Program-made: the position numbers and the translations under genes | In this document: positions 8,813 to 16,941 of the stretch, in pieces | Layout of the letters: each line of letters opens with the position of its first letter | How positions within the stretch are numbered: position 1 is the stretch's first letter | Notes under the pieces: generated by a model | What the model was told of the DNA's origin: nothing | Database searches by the model: none | Seen by the model: only the letters and a program-made list of their open reading frames with translations | Source: JAPPFW01 sp965231815 | GTDB lineage: Bacteria; Actinomycetota; Acidimicrobiia; Spongiisociales; Spongiisociaceae | NCBI GenBank assembly: GCA_965231815.1 | Contig: OZ246890.1 | Coordinates: 3,224,001 to 3,288,000, forward strand | DNA: 64,000 nt | Direction: 5' to 3'

Positions 8813-9187
8813 TCAGTCCCAGGGCAGCCACCAGTCCGGTGTGCCCTTGTCTAGTAGGCGGTGGTGGAACCAGACTCGGTGGTACTCGCATGTGGTGGGC
8901 GCCCGCCCGCGGCGGAGCCAGCGTCCGTACCAGCCGTCGTCCGTGTCGCCGAATAGGACAGCGTGTGTCGGGTGCCGGTGGAGCCTCACCCAGGGCGGGA
9001 CGGGGACGCCGTCCCGACCCGCCAGGGCGTGTACCACCGCGGCGATCGCTGGGAGGATGAGCCCGTCACCGCCGGTGTAAACGGGGGCCTCCCGGATCAT
9101 GGTCTCTCGGTCGCTGGAGACGTTCCAGTCCCAGACGAACTGGATTAGGGGAACCCTGTACGGGTTACGCCGCCCAGGCTCGGACAT
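8813..9187 (-). CDS. Hypothetical protein upstream of nucleotidyltransferase-like gene
   Basis: About 124 residues from the ATG at 9187. An upstream ATG at 9298 would add 37 residues of low-complexity look. The protein is rich in Trp, His and Arg, for example a PPWVRLHRHPTHAVLFGDTDDGW segment interrupted by charged residues and a C-terminal TPDWWLPWD. I do not recognise a family. The close coupling (one base) to the nucleotidyltransferase-like gene suggests the two act together, perhaps as the regulatory or antitoxin half of a module. The partner looks truncated, so the module may be dead. Confidence 0.5.
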   Translation of the reverse strand: MSEPGRRNPYRVPLIQFVWDWNVSSDRETMIREAPVYTGGDGLILPAIAAVVHALAGRDGVPVPPWVRLHRHPTHAVLFGDTDDGWYGRWLRRGRAPTTCEYHRVWFHHRLLDKGTPDWWLPWD

Positions 9188-9300
9188 GTCGTCGGGCAGG
9201 CTTGCAGCCGTAGACTCAGCGAAACCGGGTAGGACGGAAACCGCCCGAAGTGGTGACGGGTGGGAGCGGGTATCTGTCGACTGTGGCAAGGGTCTCAAGG

Positions 9301-9738
9301 CTAGCGTCCGGGGGGCCGCAGTCCTGCCGAACTTCCGCCAATGAGTATTGTCGGCGGAGCAATTGTCGGTCCGCCCTGCGACCTATTTGCGACCGGTGCC
9401 CCCGTGACCCGACGACCACGAAAACAGGTCCGGCAGGTGCCCACATCTGGGGGAACACCGCCGATGAGGGCGTCCGCCGCCCGCATGCTGCCTCGCGAGA
9501 CGCTCGGACGGTAGGTCACACCCTTCACGATTCGGATGGACACCTTGTGGGAGGTAGAACCGTAGTTGATCTTGCAGGACTTGATCTCTACCAGTTCCGC
9601 TCCGGTCACTACATACAGGAGTTCCGCGTTCTTCTTGGGGATTATCGGCGCTTGCGGTTCGTCCCAAAGCTCGTTGTAGTGTTTCGCAGCGTCGAGCGCC
9701 TGTTCGATGCCTTCTATGGTGTCCTTCCACCCTCCCAA
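9301..9738 (-). pseudogene. Hypothetical protein, probable truncated fragment
   Basis: The first 85 residues (MGGWKDTIEGIEQALDAAKH, then a Lys- and Tyr-containing beta-rich segment around INYGSTSHKVSIRI and GVTYRPSVSRG) look like a genuine soluble protein. After about residue 88 the composition changes to Arg/Gly/Pro-rich sequence typical of an out-of-frame reading. I infer a frameshift or recombination near 9475 that removed the rest of the gene. No family is recognised with confidence. It lies in a stretch of eroded genes between the toxin-antitoxin pair and the tRNA. Confidence 0.4.
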
Positions 9739-10320
9739 CGCCTCAGCGTGTTCTCCCTCGGCTGCTTGACCGCGCGGCGGCTGTTGTTGGGGACGAAAGG
9801 GCGGTTGACGTAGCTATCCGTACCGTGCCCCAGAGCGATACGGTTGAACAACAGTGATACTTGAAGTACCCGCAGGTGTCGGTCTCTTCTTGAAGGAATC
9901 AACCGCTGGCCCAAGTTCGGCGCTGCCGGCATGGTTGGGGCTGCCGGCAGGTTCCGGTTCGGCAATGCCCTTGCTGTTAGCAGTGCTTGTGGGGGGACAG
10001 TCCTGAAGCGGAACCCCGTCGCTAGGTGGAAAAGGAACCTGCCGGCCCGGCTACCCGAACCGGTAGAAGTCGCCGACCACGGCTGGGTTTGCTTGAGGCA
10101 CCAGTGCGAGGACAAGGCGTTGGCGGGCAACCCGGTCAGGAATGGTGGTGGCCGCCAAATGGTTGCAGGAAAACAGCTTCGTCTGCCCGGACAACCGTCC
10201 CGACAACGTCGCGAACCTCGGCATGGAGTTCCCCCATGCTCATATCAAGGTCAGAGGGGCTTTGTAGGAGGGTGTTGGAACAAGACGAAACGTGGAGGGA
10301 GCACATGAAAGGGTGGAAGG
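9739..10320. other. Region without a supported gene
   Basis: About 580 bases with only overlapping, low-complexity open frames. None has recognisable motifs. A 15-base stretch near 10267 (TAGGAGGGTGTTGGA) resembles the left tip of repeat family B, but no matching right end follows, so it may be a solo remnant or chance. The region looks like decayed DNA between accessory genes and the conserved block that starts at the tRNA. Confidence 0.4.
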
Positions 10321-10394
10321 TGGAGCTGAGGGGATTTGAACCCCTGACCCCCTCGTTGCGAACGAGGTGCTCTGCCGAACTGAGCTACAGCCCC
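10321..10394 (-). tRNA. tRNA-Ala (anticodon CGC)
   Basis: On the minus strand the sequence folds as a standard cloverleaf. The acceptor arm is GGGGCTG paired to CAGCTCC, with a G-U wobble at 3:70 (the alanine identity element). The D arm carries GCTC/GAGC. The anticodon stem is CCTCG/CGAGG with loop TTCGCAA, giving anticodon CGC, and the T arm contains GGTTCAAATCC. The discriminator base is A. The 3' CCA is not encoded. It lies 15 bases downstream of the translin-family gene. Confidence 0.95.
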
Positions 10395-10409
10395 TTAATC
10401 AACCGTATC

Positions 10410-11060
10410 CTACCCACTTCGCCCTGTTCTGTTGCAGTCGAGGTTGTGCCCGGCGATGTCCTTCCGAAGTCTTTCCGCTACCAGGGCTGAAGTAAGGTCA
10501 GCCCTGCTGCGTTCGGTCAGGCTGCGGGCCACATCGGTGGTACGGCGCAGGCCTCCGGTCATGCCGTCCGGGTAGTCGAGGGCGGCCAACATGTCCACCA
10601 CCGCATCCATGGCGGCCAGCAACCGCACCGCGTCATCGAAATCATCGTTTCGGAGCTGGTCCAGCAGTTTGCGTCTCAGCTCCCCCACCGCCTCCCCGAG
10701 ACCTTTGAGGTACGGGATCGTCGTGGTGCCTAGCTCGGCGGCGGTGGGGAGTGCTCTCCCGCTCGCCAGCGCCATGTAGAGATGGGCTTCTGCGTATTCC
10801 TTGGCGGCGTCGTGCAGGATGCCGATTTTGATGTCGGGGTGGGCCGCCATGGCCGAGGTCGACTCCGCCAGCAGCAGCCGAGCTTCGTAAAGCAGTGACC
10901 TGGCGGCATCGACCTCTCCCCGGTGCGCCGAGCGGATAGACCGGGCTGCAAACTGGATAACCCGCCGTCCGTTAGCGATAGCCGTCTCACGGGCACTGAA
11001 CTTAGGGTCGAGCTCAGCCCGCGCCTCAGCTTCGATGGATGAAAGATCAGGGGTCGGCAC
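10410..11060 (-). CDS. Translin-family protein
   Basis: 216 residues, all-helical. It carries the pattern of translin/TRAX proteins: an N-terminal helix with AIANGRRVIQFAARSIRSAHR, the EYAEAHLYMAL segment (about residue 108), then IPYLKGLGEAVGELRRKLLD, and a C-terminal LRRTTDVARSLTERSRADLTSAL. Eukaryotic translin binds RNA and single-stranded DNA and, with TRAX, has RNase activity; some prokaryotic homologues form octameric RNases. The role in bacteria is little known. Neighbours (tRNA, GlpR-like gene) do not reveal a pathway. It may share a message with the GlpR-like gene, whose stop lies three bases upstream of its start. Confidence 0.75.
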   Translation of the reverse strand: MPTPDLSSIEAEARAELDPKFSARETAIANGRRVIQFAARSIRSAHRGEVDAARSLLYEARLLLAESTSAMAAHPDIKIGILHDAAKEYAEAHLYMALASGRALPTAAELGTTTIPYLKGLGEAVGELRRKLLDQLRNDDFDDAVRLLAAMDAVVDMLAALDYPDGMTGGLRRTTDVARSLTERSRADLTSALVAERLRKDIAGHNLDCNRTGRSG

Positions 11061-11062
11061 GT

Positions 11063-11521
11063 TTAACGATACGAAGCGGCTCTGGCCGGGGGACTGTACG
11101 AATAATCCTGCTGCATCTGGTCGTCGATGCGCCGGCCGGCTATACCACCCGTCTTTCGCAGGTTGAGCCGACGGAGAGTGGCAACGTACGCGATGAGCGC
11201 CAGATCGGCCAGGATATGGAGGATGAGCAGTCCGGGTGCCCTTAGTAGCAACAACATGGCGAGGGTTCCGGCCACGGCTACCACCAAGGCGATCAATCGG
11301 TTCTTTCGCCGGGTGAGCATCTCCTGGCTGTACGCTCGTCTCGCCATGACCGCTTGCGTCATGGGTACGGTCGTTCGAGCGTCACCGGATACGGGGTTGC
11401 GCTCCGCCGCTCGGCTTCGACGCTGGGCGGCCCTAAAGAAGGACCGCCGGTCAGCCCACATAGGGGGAATCAGGAACAATGCCCATATAGCGCCGATCAA
11501 GAGAAACAAAGCCCAAAGCAT
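11063..11521 (-). CDS. GlpR/SepX-like divisome membrane protein
   Basis: 152 residues with an N-terminal membrane helix (residues 1-20, ending in IPPMWADRR), a polar middle with many Arg and Ser, and two C-terminal helices (about residues 77-120). This topology matches the actinobacterial membrane receptor GlpR (also called SepX), which binds the gephyrin-like protein Glp at the division septum. The assignment rests mainly on synteny: in actinobacteria this gene clusters with moaC, glp/moeA and galU, exactly the genes found here upstream. The sequence itself is poorly conserved, so the call is moderate. Confidence 0.6.
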   Translation of the reverse strand: MLWALFLLIGAIWALFLIPPMWADRRSFFRAAQRRSRAAERNPVSGDARTTVPMTQAVMARRAYSQEMLTRRKNRLIALVVAVAGTLAMLLLLRAPGLLILHILADLALIAYVATLRRLNLRKTGGIAGRRIDDQMQQDYSYSPPARAASYR

Positions 11522-11725
11522 TGCGACTGGGGTCCCTCCCGTTCGCTAACCACTGGTTAGGTTAAGAGGTAGGGAGGCGGTCACAAGGGATTTCGCGAAC
11601 TGTCCGGCCGGATTTCTCTTGTGTATTGGCGGTTGTGACCTAGGCCAACGGCCTTGCGGTCCCGGCCCGGAGGTTGCACGCGCACGGGCAGTCCCGGGTG
11701 AGGGGCTTCCAATCCCTTCGAAGTT

Positions 11726-12208
11726 TCAGATCGCGGGTGTTGACCACGATCCCGACCGGCCACCGGATTTGCTGATCAGGCGGATTCGCTCGATTCTGGC
11801 GGCCCGCTCCACACCCTTCACCATGTCGTAAAGGGTCAGGGCACTCACCGCAGCCGCGGTGAGTGCTTCCATCTCCACCCCGGTCCGGTCCGCGGTACGC
11901 ACCGAAGTCCGGATCAGAACCCCCGCATCGTTTCTGTTCAACTTTATGTCTATATCCGAGAGGGATAATGGATGGCAGAGCGGGATCAGATCGGATGTCT
12001 TCTTGGCGGCCATGATCCCGGCCAAGCGAGCCGTGCCGATTGCGTCACCCTTAGGGAGGCCCCCTTCGAAGATCAGATCCAGAGTCCGGCCGGTTAGGAC
12101 TACCAGCGCCTCCGCGGAAGCACGACGATCCGTGACGGGTTTATCGCCGACGTCCACCATCGTGACCTGTCCATGCTCGTCGGTGTGGGTAAGACCCCTC
12201 TCAGCCAT
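11726..12208 (-). CDS. moaC: Cyclic pyranopterin monophosphate synthase MoaC
   Basis: 160 residues from the ATG at 12208. Characteristic motifs are MVDVGDKPVTDR near the N-terminus, GDAIGTARLAGIMAAKKTSDLIPLCHP in the middle (with the conserved Lys and CHP of the active site), and GVEMEALTAAAVSALTLYDMVK toward the C-terminus. MoaC completes the conversion of GTP-derived 3',8-cyclo-GTP to cPMP in molybdenum-cofactor synthesis. The start overlaps the last bases of glp/moeA by eight, implying coupling. An upstream ATG at 12286 would add a non-homologous 26-residue leader. Confidence 0.93.
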   Translation of the reverse strand: MAERGLTHTDEHGQVTMVDVGDKPVTDRRASAEALVVLTGRTLDLIFEGGLPKGDAIGTARLAGIMAAKKTSDLIPLCHPLSLSDIDIKLNRNDAGVLIRTSVRTADRTGVEMEALTAAAVSALTLYDMVKGVERAARIERIRLISKSGGRSGSWSTPAI

Positions 12209-13433
12209 CCAGTACTTCTCGCATGGTTCGGGTTGCCGGGGAACGGAAGAGCTCGGCGGTGACCACATCTCCTTCCCCAACCGCACCGGTACCGACCGGT
12301 ATCACGGCAAATGCAGTCGCTCTCGCCAGGGAAGAAAGCACGTTCGACATCTGGTCTCCGCTTCGTCTGACGTAGGTAACACCGTCGATCAAGTCGGTCA
12401 CGACCCGGGTGAACACCACCTTGGCTGGGTCGGTGCGCCAATGTTCCGCGGAGATGGTTGGAACCTGCTGTCTGAACACTTTCTTGCAACCCATCATGTG
12501 GAGAAGGGCGGGACGGGCGAACTGTTCGTAGCCCACCATCACCGAGACCGGGTTTCCCGGAAGGCCGAGCAGAGGGGTTCCGCTTATGTGGCCGAAGGCG
12601 AACGGTTTAGCCGGTTGCATCGCCACCTGCCAGAAGTCCACCGTGCCGAGCTCAGCCAGAATCGCTTTGACCAAGTCATACTCCCCTTTGGAAACCCCGC
12701 CGGATGTGAGCACCATGTCGGCCTGCTCCGCTCCCATGGAGAGGGTCTGGCGGAGTTCCCCGGCATCGTCACCCACGATGCCCAGATCCACAACTGTGGC
12801 TCCGAGTTGCTGGAGCATCCCGATCAACAACGGTCGGTTGGTATCCCGGATCTGGCCCGGTCCCAACGTCACGGTGTTGGGTGGGAGCACCTCATCACCG
12901 GTGGACAACACAGCCACCCTGGGTCGGCGCCGGACCGTAGGCTCTATACCTAGAGAGGCCAGAACCGCTACATGGCGAGCGGTAAGCATCTCCCCGATTT
13001 CGAACACCGGCGCGCCGGCCTCCAAGTCCCCTCCGGCCGGGCGGACAGCGGTTCCCGGCGCGGTGACAGACAGAATCTTGACCGATCTGTCGGCCGGTTC
13101 GGTGACCTCCACCTTCACCACAGTGTCGGCGCCCATCGGCATGGGCGCCCCTGTCATGATCTTTATAGCCGTTCCCCGCGTTACCGCGGTCTGTGCTACG
13201 TATCCGGCAGGTACGTCCTCGAGCAGGCGAAGGCTCACCGGAGCAGACCCCACGTCAGCACCTCGTACCGCGTAGCCGTCCATGGCCGAATTGGTAAAGG
13301 GAGGAACATCATGGGGGGCGCTCACCGGACGGGCTAGAGCCAGGCCGAAGGCATGGTCAAGCGAGACTTTCGTAATCGGTAACTCGGGCACCGCGTTCAG
13401 CACATCTCTCTGGGCTTCGGCCAGTGGACGCAT
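12201..13433 (-). CDS. moeA: Gephyrin-like molybdopterin molybdotransferase (Glp/MoeA)
   Basis: 410 residues with the MoeA domain order. The N-terminal domain contains HDVPPFTNSAMDGYAVR, the central MoCF-binding domain contains VAVLSTGDEVLPP and TSGGVSKGEYD, and then comes LLGLPGNPVSVMVGYEQF, followed by a small C-terminal beta domain. It ligates molybdate to adenylylated molybdopterin. In corynebacteria the homologue Glp also binds FtsZ and the membrane receptor GlpR. The presence of a GlpR-like gene two genes downstream suggests a dual metabolic and cell-division role here. It begins five bases after galU and overlaps moaC by eight bases. Confidence 0.93.
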   Translation of the reverse strand: MRPLAEAQRDVLNAVPELPITKVSLDHAFGLALARPVSAPHDVPPFTNSAMDGYAVRGADVGSAPVSLRLLEDVPAGYVAQTAVTRGTAIKIMTGAPMPMGADTVVKVEVTEPADRSVKILSVTAPGTAVRPAGGDLEAGAPVFEIGEMLTARHVAVLASLGIEPTVRRRPRVAVLSTGDEVLPPNTVTLGPGQIRDTNRPLLIGMLQQLGATVVDLGIVGDDAGELRQTLSMGAEQADMVLTSGGVSKGEYDLVKAILAELGTVDFWQVAMQPAKPFAFGHISGTPLLGLPGNPVSVMVGYEQFARPALLHMMGCKKVFRQQVPTISAEHWRTDPAKVVFTRVVTDLIDGVTYVRRSGDQMSNVLSSLARATAFAVIPVGTGAVGEGDVVTAELFRSPATRTMREVLDG

Positions 13434-13438
13434 GACGT

Positions 13439-14248
13439 TTACTCCTCCAGAAGGTTCTTCATTGTTGACTTGGTTTCCTCGCCGTAGTCAGGGCTGGCCG
13501 CCGCTAGGGCGAGGTTGGCGTATACAAATCCTTGCGGATGTCCTACGTCCAGTATTTCGACATCGGTTATGAGTGCCCGGCATCTACCCCTGATAGCTAG
13601 GGCGTTGATAGCGTCCGTGAGCTGGATCTCCCCTCCAAACCCGGGTCGAATCAGTTCGAGGTGGTCGAACACTTCGGGCATGAACAGGTACCTTCCCTGA
13701 ATACACAGTCGAGAAGGAGCTTGCTCGGGGGGTGGTTTTTCGACCGCGCCCCGTATCTCCACCACATTCCCGGCCCGGAACTTCCGAGGGTCTACAACTC
13801 CTTTCGTGTGCAGCATATGAGTGGGGAGTCGGCGGATACATACCACCGACCGGAGGTTTTCCGCCGCGGCGGCCAGGTGGGGAAGGATGGCTTCTCCGGG
13901 CCGGATAAGGTCGTCCGCGGTCATGACGAAGAAAGGTCGACCTGCCACCGCCTCGCGGCCTGCGAGGACCGCGTCCCCCAACCCCTTGGCTTCCGGCTGG
14001 ATGACCGAACGAACCGTGGCGCCCTTGAGATGCGGCAGATCGTCGAAGTGGCGCTCGATCATCCCACCGGAATCGGGGTCGACAACGACTATCACCTCGG
14101 TTGCCCCCGCCTGCACAGCTTCTTCTACCACCCATTGGATGCTCGGGCGGTCGACGACCGTCAGCAGAGCCTTGGGTATAGCGTTGGTCGCCGGGCGCAT
14201 TCTCGTCCCTCGTCCGGCGGCTGGTACCAGTGCGACCTCCACCTTCAT
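13439..14248 (-). CDS. galU: UTP--glucose-1-phosphate uridylyltransferase
   Basis: 269 residues, nucleotidyltransferase fold. It begins VALVPAAGRGTRMRPATNAIPKALL (interrupted here only by convention), the signature glycine-rich loop and activating Lys of GalU. Further motifs are VVEEAVQAGATEVIVV, LGDAVL and GGEIQLTDAI. The enzyme makes UDP-glucose for glycan and envelope synthesis. It is slightly shorter than many GalU proteins (about 290 residues) but complete. It heads the galU-glp-moaC run; about 170 bases separate it from plsY. Confidence 0.92.
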   Translation of the reverse strand: MKVEVALVPAAGRGTRMRPATNAIPKALLTVVDRPSIQWVVEEAVQAGATEVIVVVDPDSGGMIERHFDDLPHLKGATVRSVIQPEAKGLGDAVLAGREAVAGRPFFVMTADDLIRPGEAILPHLAAAAENLRSVVCIRRLPTHMLHTKGVVDPRKFRAGNVVEIRGAVEKPPPEQAPSRLCIQGRYLFMPEVFDHLELIRPGFGGEIQLTDAINALAIRGRCRALITDVEILDVGHPQGFVYANLALAAASPDYGEETKSTMKNLLEE

Positions 14249-14417
14249 CGACGCACCCGCTGCCCGAAACCCGGACGGAAAGGCTTGGCGGTGGCAGGGG
14301 CTACCCGGCCGTTCGGCGGTGACGGTGTGCCGGTACAGGCGGGGCCGGGGACCTGCCGTAAACGGGATGTAGCGGTGTCCAAGATGCCCCTACCTATCCG
14401 GTACCGGTTCAGTCGTA

Positions 14418-15014
14418 TCACCGGGCGAGTCTGTTCTCGGTGCCTGACCGGAGCCTTGCCAGGTTGGAACGGTGCCGATAGAAGATCACCAACACGATTA
14501 TGGCAAACCACCCGACGGCGCCATAACCGAGCCCCGCCAACAGCAGCGCCGGAACGGTAACCAGCACCGCCGCGAGGGATCCGACAGCTGATATCCTGGT
14601 GGTCGCTACGCCGATCACGTATACGCCGATCATGAAAACCATCACCAAGGGTGACAGGGCAAGAACCACTCCACTCGTGGTTGCCACACCTTTACCCCCC
14701 CGGAAACGGTGAAAAACCGGGTAGCAGTGGCCGATGACCGCTCCCAGACCGGCCAGGGCCGCCAGTGTGGCGTTTCCCGCCATGAGGCCCACGTAAGCCG
14801 GCGCCAAACCCTTGAGCAGGTCACTTATGTAGACAGCAGCCGCCGGGCCCTTGCCCATGGCGCGCAGGATGTTGGAGGCTCCGGGGTTGCCGCTCCCGAC
14901 CGCTCTGATGTCGACCCTACCGATCCGAGCTATCAGCAAAGCGGTGTTGACGCTCCCGATTAGGTAGGCACATACGAAAAGGGCGCCGCCGCCTAGCAAT
15001 GTCACCGAAGTCAT
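14418..15014 (-). CDS. plsY: Glycerol-3-phosphate acyltransferase PlsY
   Basis: 198 residues, five membrane helices. The three PlsY motifs are visible: YLIGSVNTALLIAR near the N-terminus, VGSGNPGASNILRAMG, then GHCYPVFHRFRGGKGVATTSG, and a C-terminal FYRHRSNLARL. PlsY transfers the acyl group from acyl phosphate to glycerol 3-phosphate, the first step of phospholipid synthesis at the membrane. It is transcribed away from the fmdB-type gene on the other strand; the 85 bases between them must hold both promoters. Confidence 0.93.
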   Translation of the reverse strand: MTSVTLLGGGALFVCAYLIGSVNTALLIARIGRVDIRAVGSGNPGASNILRAMGKGPAAAVYISDLLKGLAPAYVGLMAGNATLAALAGLGAVIGHCYPVFHRFRGGKGVATTSGVVLALSPLVMVFMIGVYVIGVATTRISAVGSLAAVLVTVPALLLAGLGYGAVGWFAIIVLVIFYRHRSNLARLRSGTENRLAR

Positions 15015-15099
15015 TCTATCCCCTTACGCTGGTATGATTCCTATACGGTGATCACGCCGGTGATACCAGGCCCGGCAAATCCCCTACCGGAGACCTTGA

Positions 15100-15426
15100 A
15101 TGCCTACCTATGTGTACGAATGTAAGAACTGCCATCACCGCTTCGAGAAGTTTCAGAGCTTCAAGGCTGAAGCGCTGGACACCTGTCCGGAGTGCGACGC
15201 GATCGCTCTACGCAAGGTACTGTTCCCGGCAGGAGTGGTCTTCAAGGGTTCAGGCTTCTATGTCAACGATTCGCGCAGTTCCGGTTCGAAGCCCTCTACC
15301 ACGAAAGACTCCAAATCCGGGTCGGATTCCGACAAGAAGAAAGCCAAGGGTGGTGACGCCGCATCGTCGGAAGGGTCCGAATCGAAGAAGGAGCCCGCTG
15401 CGTCCGGCGCCGGGAAGGACGCCTGA
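15100..15426 (+). CDS. FmdB-type zinc-ribbon protein
   Basis: 108 residues. The first 45 form a small zinc ribbon with two CxxC knuckles (CKNCHHRFE and CPECD), as in FmdB/PF09723 regulatory-type proteins. The rest is a low-complexity tail rich in Ser, Lys, Asp and Gly, probably disordered. Its function is unknown in most bacteria. In actinobacteria it is commonly found near galU, moeA and an SAF-domain gene, and that same neighbourhood is present here. Confidence 0.82.
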   Translation: MPTYVYECKNCHHRFEKFQSFKAEALDTCPECDAIALRKVLFPAGVVFKGSGFYVNDSRSSGSKPSTTKDSKSGSDSDKKKAKGGDAASSEGSESKKEPAASGAGKDA

Positions 15427-15514
15427 GTTCGGGCGGGTTGCGCCTCGAACTCGATGGTACCGCGTGGGTCAGGTACAACCGATTCCCGGACTTCAAGGTC
15501 GGTGCAGCAGAAAA

Positions 15515-15716
15515 CCCGATTATTCATGGATGGAGGTTTGGAGGATGAATGGAGTAGATCATCTTCGCGCCCTGACCAGGAAATACAGCCATCGGTATTT
15601 TCCATCCCGGACGCGCGTAGAGATTCACCTGTCCGGTGAATGGCGGGTAGCTCCCAATACTCAGGTTGGAACCGGCGTTCCATGCCTCGGTGTGTGGGAA
15701 ACCTGAATAATCAGGG
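15515..15716 (+). repeat. Dispersed repeat family A, copy 2
   Basis: 202 bp running from CCCGATTATTCATGG to CCTGAATAATCAGGG. It is closely similar to copy 3 (22495-22696) in the same orientation and to copy 1 in reverse. It contains an open frame MEVWRMNGVDHLRALTRKY ... CLGVWET that matches the frame in copy 3 residue by residue at many positions. It lies between the fmdB-type gene and mobA, seven bases before the mobA start, so it must contain or displace the mobA promoter. Confidence 0.85.
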
Positions 15717-15723
15717 TTAAGGC

Positions 15724-16314
15724 ATGGGCAAGGTGGTGGGCGTAGTTCTGGCCGGTGGGTGTTCCAGGAGGATGGGATCGGACAAGGCCGGTTTCGAGTT
15801 GTCCGGTCGCCCGATGGCGCAATGGGTGGCGGACGCGATGGGGGTCTTCGACCGAGTGGTGATGGTAGGTCGAAGCCGGGGTATGGCAGGTTTGGATGCC
15901 ATACCTGATATCCGGTCCGGACCCCGCGGCCCGCTTAGCGGTCTGCACACCGCTCTGGAGGTCTTCCGGTCGCCACTGGTAGTAGTGGCGGTGGACCAAC
16001 CCCTGGTCAGGCCGGAAACCCTTCGACGTCTGGCGGAGTTTGCCGAAGCCGACGAGACGGCGGTGTGTATTGACGGGAGACCACAGGTGACGTGTGCCGC
16101 TTATTCGTCCCGGTGCCTGGACGAGGTTACCGGTCGGCTTGAAGCGGGCGGCTCCCTCCAGCAGTTGCTCGACCGGGCGCCCTGGACCCGGATCGCTCGG
16201 AAGGTCTGGTCATCATGGGGCGAGGACGGACGTTCCTGGTACTCGATGGACACGCCGGACTCGGTGCTGGAGGCCGAGCGACGGTTCCGCATCAACCTGC
16301 TGGGAACCGAATAG
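15724..16314 (+). CDS. mobA: Molybdenum cofactor guanylyltransferase
   Basis: 196 residues. The N-terminus VVGVVLAGGCSRRMGSDKA is the classic MobA nucleotide-binding loop (LAGG.S.RMG.DKA), followed by PDIRSGPRGPLSGLHTAL and VVAVDQPLVRPE, the metal-binding acidic region. MobA attaches GMP to molybdopterin to form the bis-MGD cofactor. Its presence together with moaC and moeA shows that molybdenum-cofactor synthesis genes are spread through this block. The start follows repeat A copy 2 directly. Confidence 0.88.
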   Translation: MGKVVGVVLAGGCSRRMGSDKAGFELSGRPMAQWVADAMGVFDRVVMVGRSRGMAGLDAIPDIRSGPRGPLSGLHTALEVFRSPLVVVAVDQPLVRPETLRRLAEFAEADETAVCIDGRPQVTCAAYSSRCLDEVTGRLEAGGSLQQLLDRAPWTRIARKVWSSWGEDGRSWYSMDTPDSVLEAERRFRINLLGTE

Positions 16315-16389
16315 TCCGGTTACCTGTTCATGGTGGACAACCCCCTTCCCGTCGGCCCTCGTCCAGGGTACGTTGAAGCAGTGCTGTGG

Positions 16390-16932
16390 ATGTCTCGACC
16401 TCAATATTTCCGGTGGATCCTCGTGGGGCTTTTGGTGCTTGTGAGCCTCTGGTTGGAGATCCGGCCCACTCCTACCGTAAGCCATCCGTTTCTTACCCGT
16501 GACCTCGCTCGCGGTGAATCGGTGGAGGAGGCGTTGGAGTGGCGACAGATCGCCGGAGGTGTGCTGGACTCCGTCCCTGGAACCGGCTTCGCCAACCGCC
16601 GGCTGGTAGGAGGCCAGCCACTTCTTCCGGGCGATACGATCGAAGTGTCCCTACAGGTTCCTCCGGATTGGTGGTTGCTCGACCTGCCGGTCCCTTCCGA
16701 CGCTACGGTCGGCGCCCGGATAAGTCTGGTCGTCCGTCCGGAAGCCGGGCAACAACCGGCGCCCCCCATCGGTGGGATCGTCACCGCGGTCCGCTCGGGC
16801 GATTACGAACGGGATCCTTCGATCGGTGCGGTAGCTTTCCCTCCGGATCTGGCCGCCGCCGCGGCCGTTGCGATTGCCGAAGATCGGTACTCGGTTCTCG
16901 TGGATGCCTCGGAGGTTTGGACAAGCGATTAA
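16390..16932 (+). CDS. SAF-domain membrane-anchored protein (CpaB-like)
   Basis: About 180 residues from the ATG at 16390; upstream in-frame starts at 16381 (GTG) and 16330 (ATG) are possible. One membrane helix (FRWILVGLLVLVSLWLEI) is followed by a periplasmic part. The segment TRDLARGESVEEALEWRQIAGG and FANRRLVGGQPLLPGDTI resembles an SAF domain as found in CpaB/RcpC pilus assembly proteins and related actinobacterial proteins next to FmdB genes. There are no other pilus genes here, so the role is unknown. Confidence 0.6.
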   Translation: MSRPQYFRWILVGLLVLVSLWLEIRPTPTVSHPFLTRDLARGESVEEALEWRQIAGGVLDSVPGTGFANRRLVGGQPLLPGDTIEVSLQVPPDWWLLDLPVPSDATVGARISLVVRPEAGQQPAPPIGGIVTAVRSGDYERDPSIGAVAFPPDLAAAAAVAIAEDRYSVLVDASEVWTSD

Positions 16933-16941
16933 CTTTGGTCT

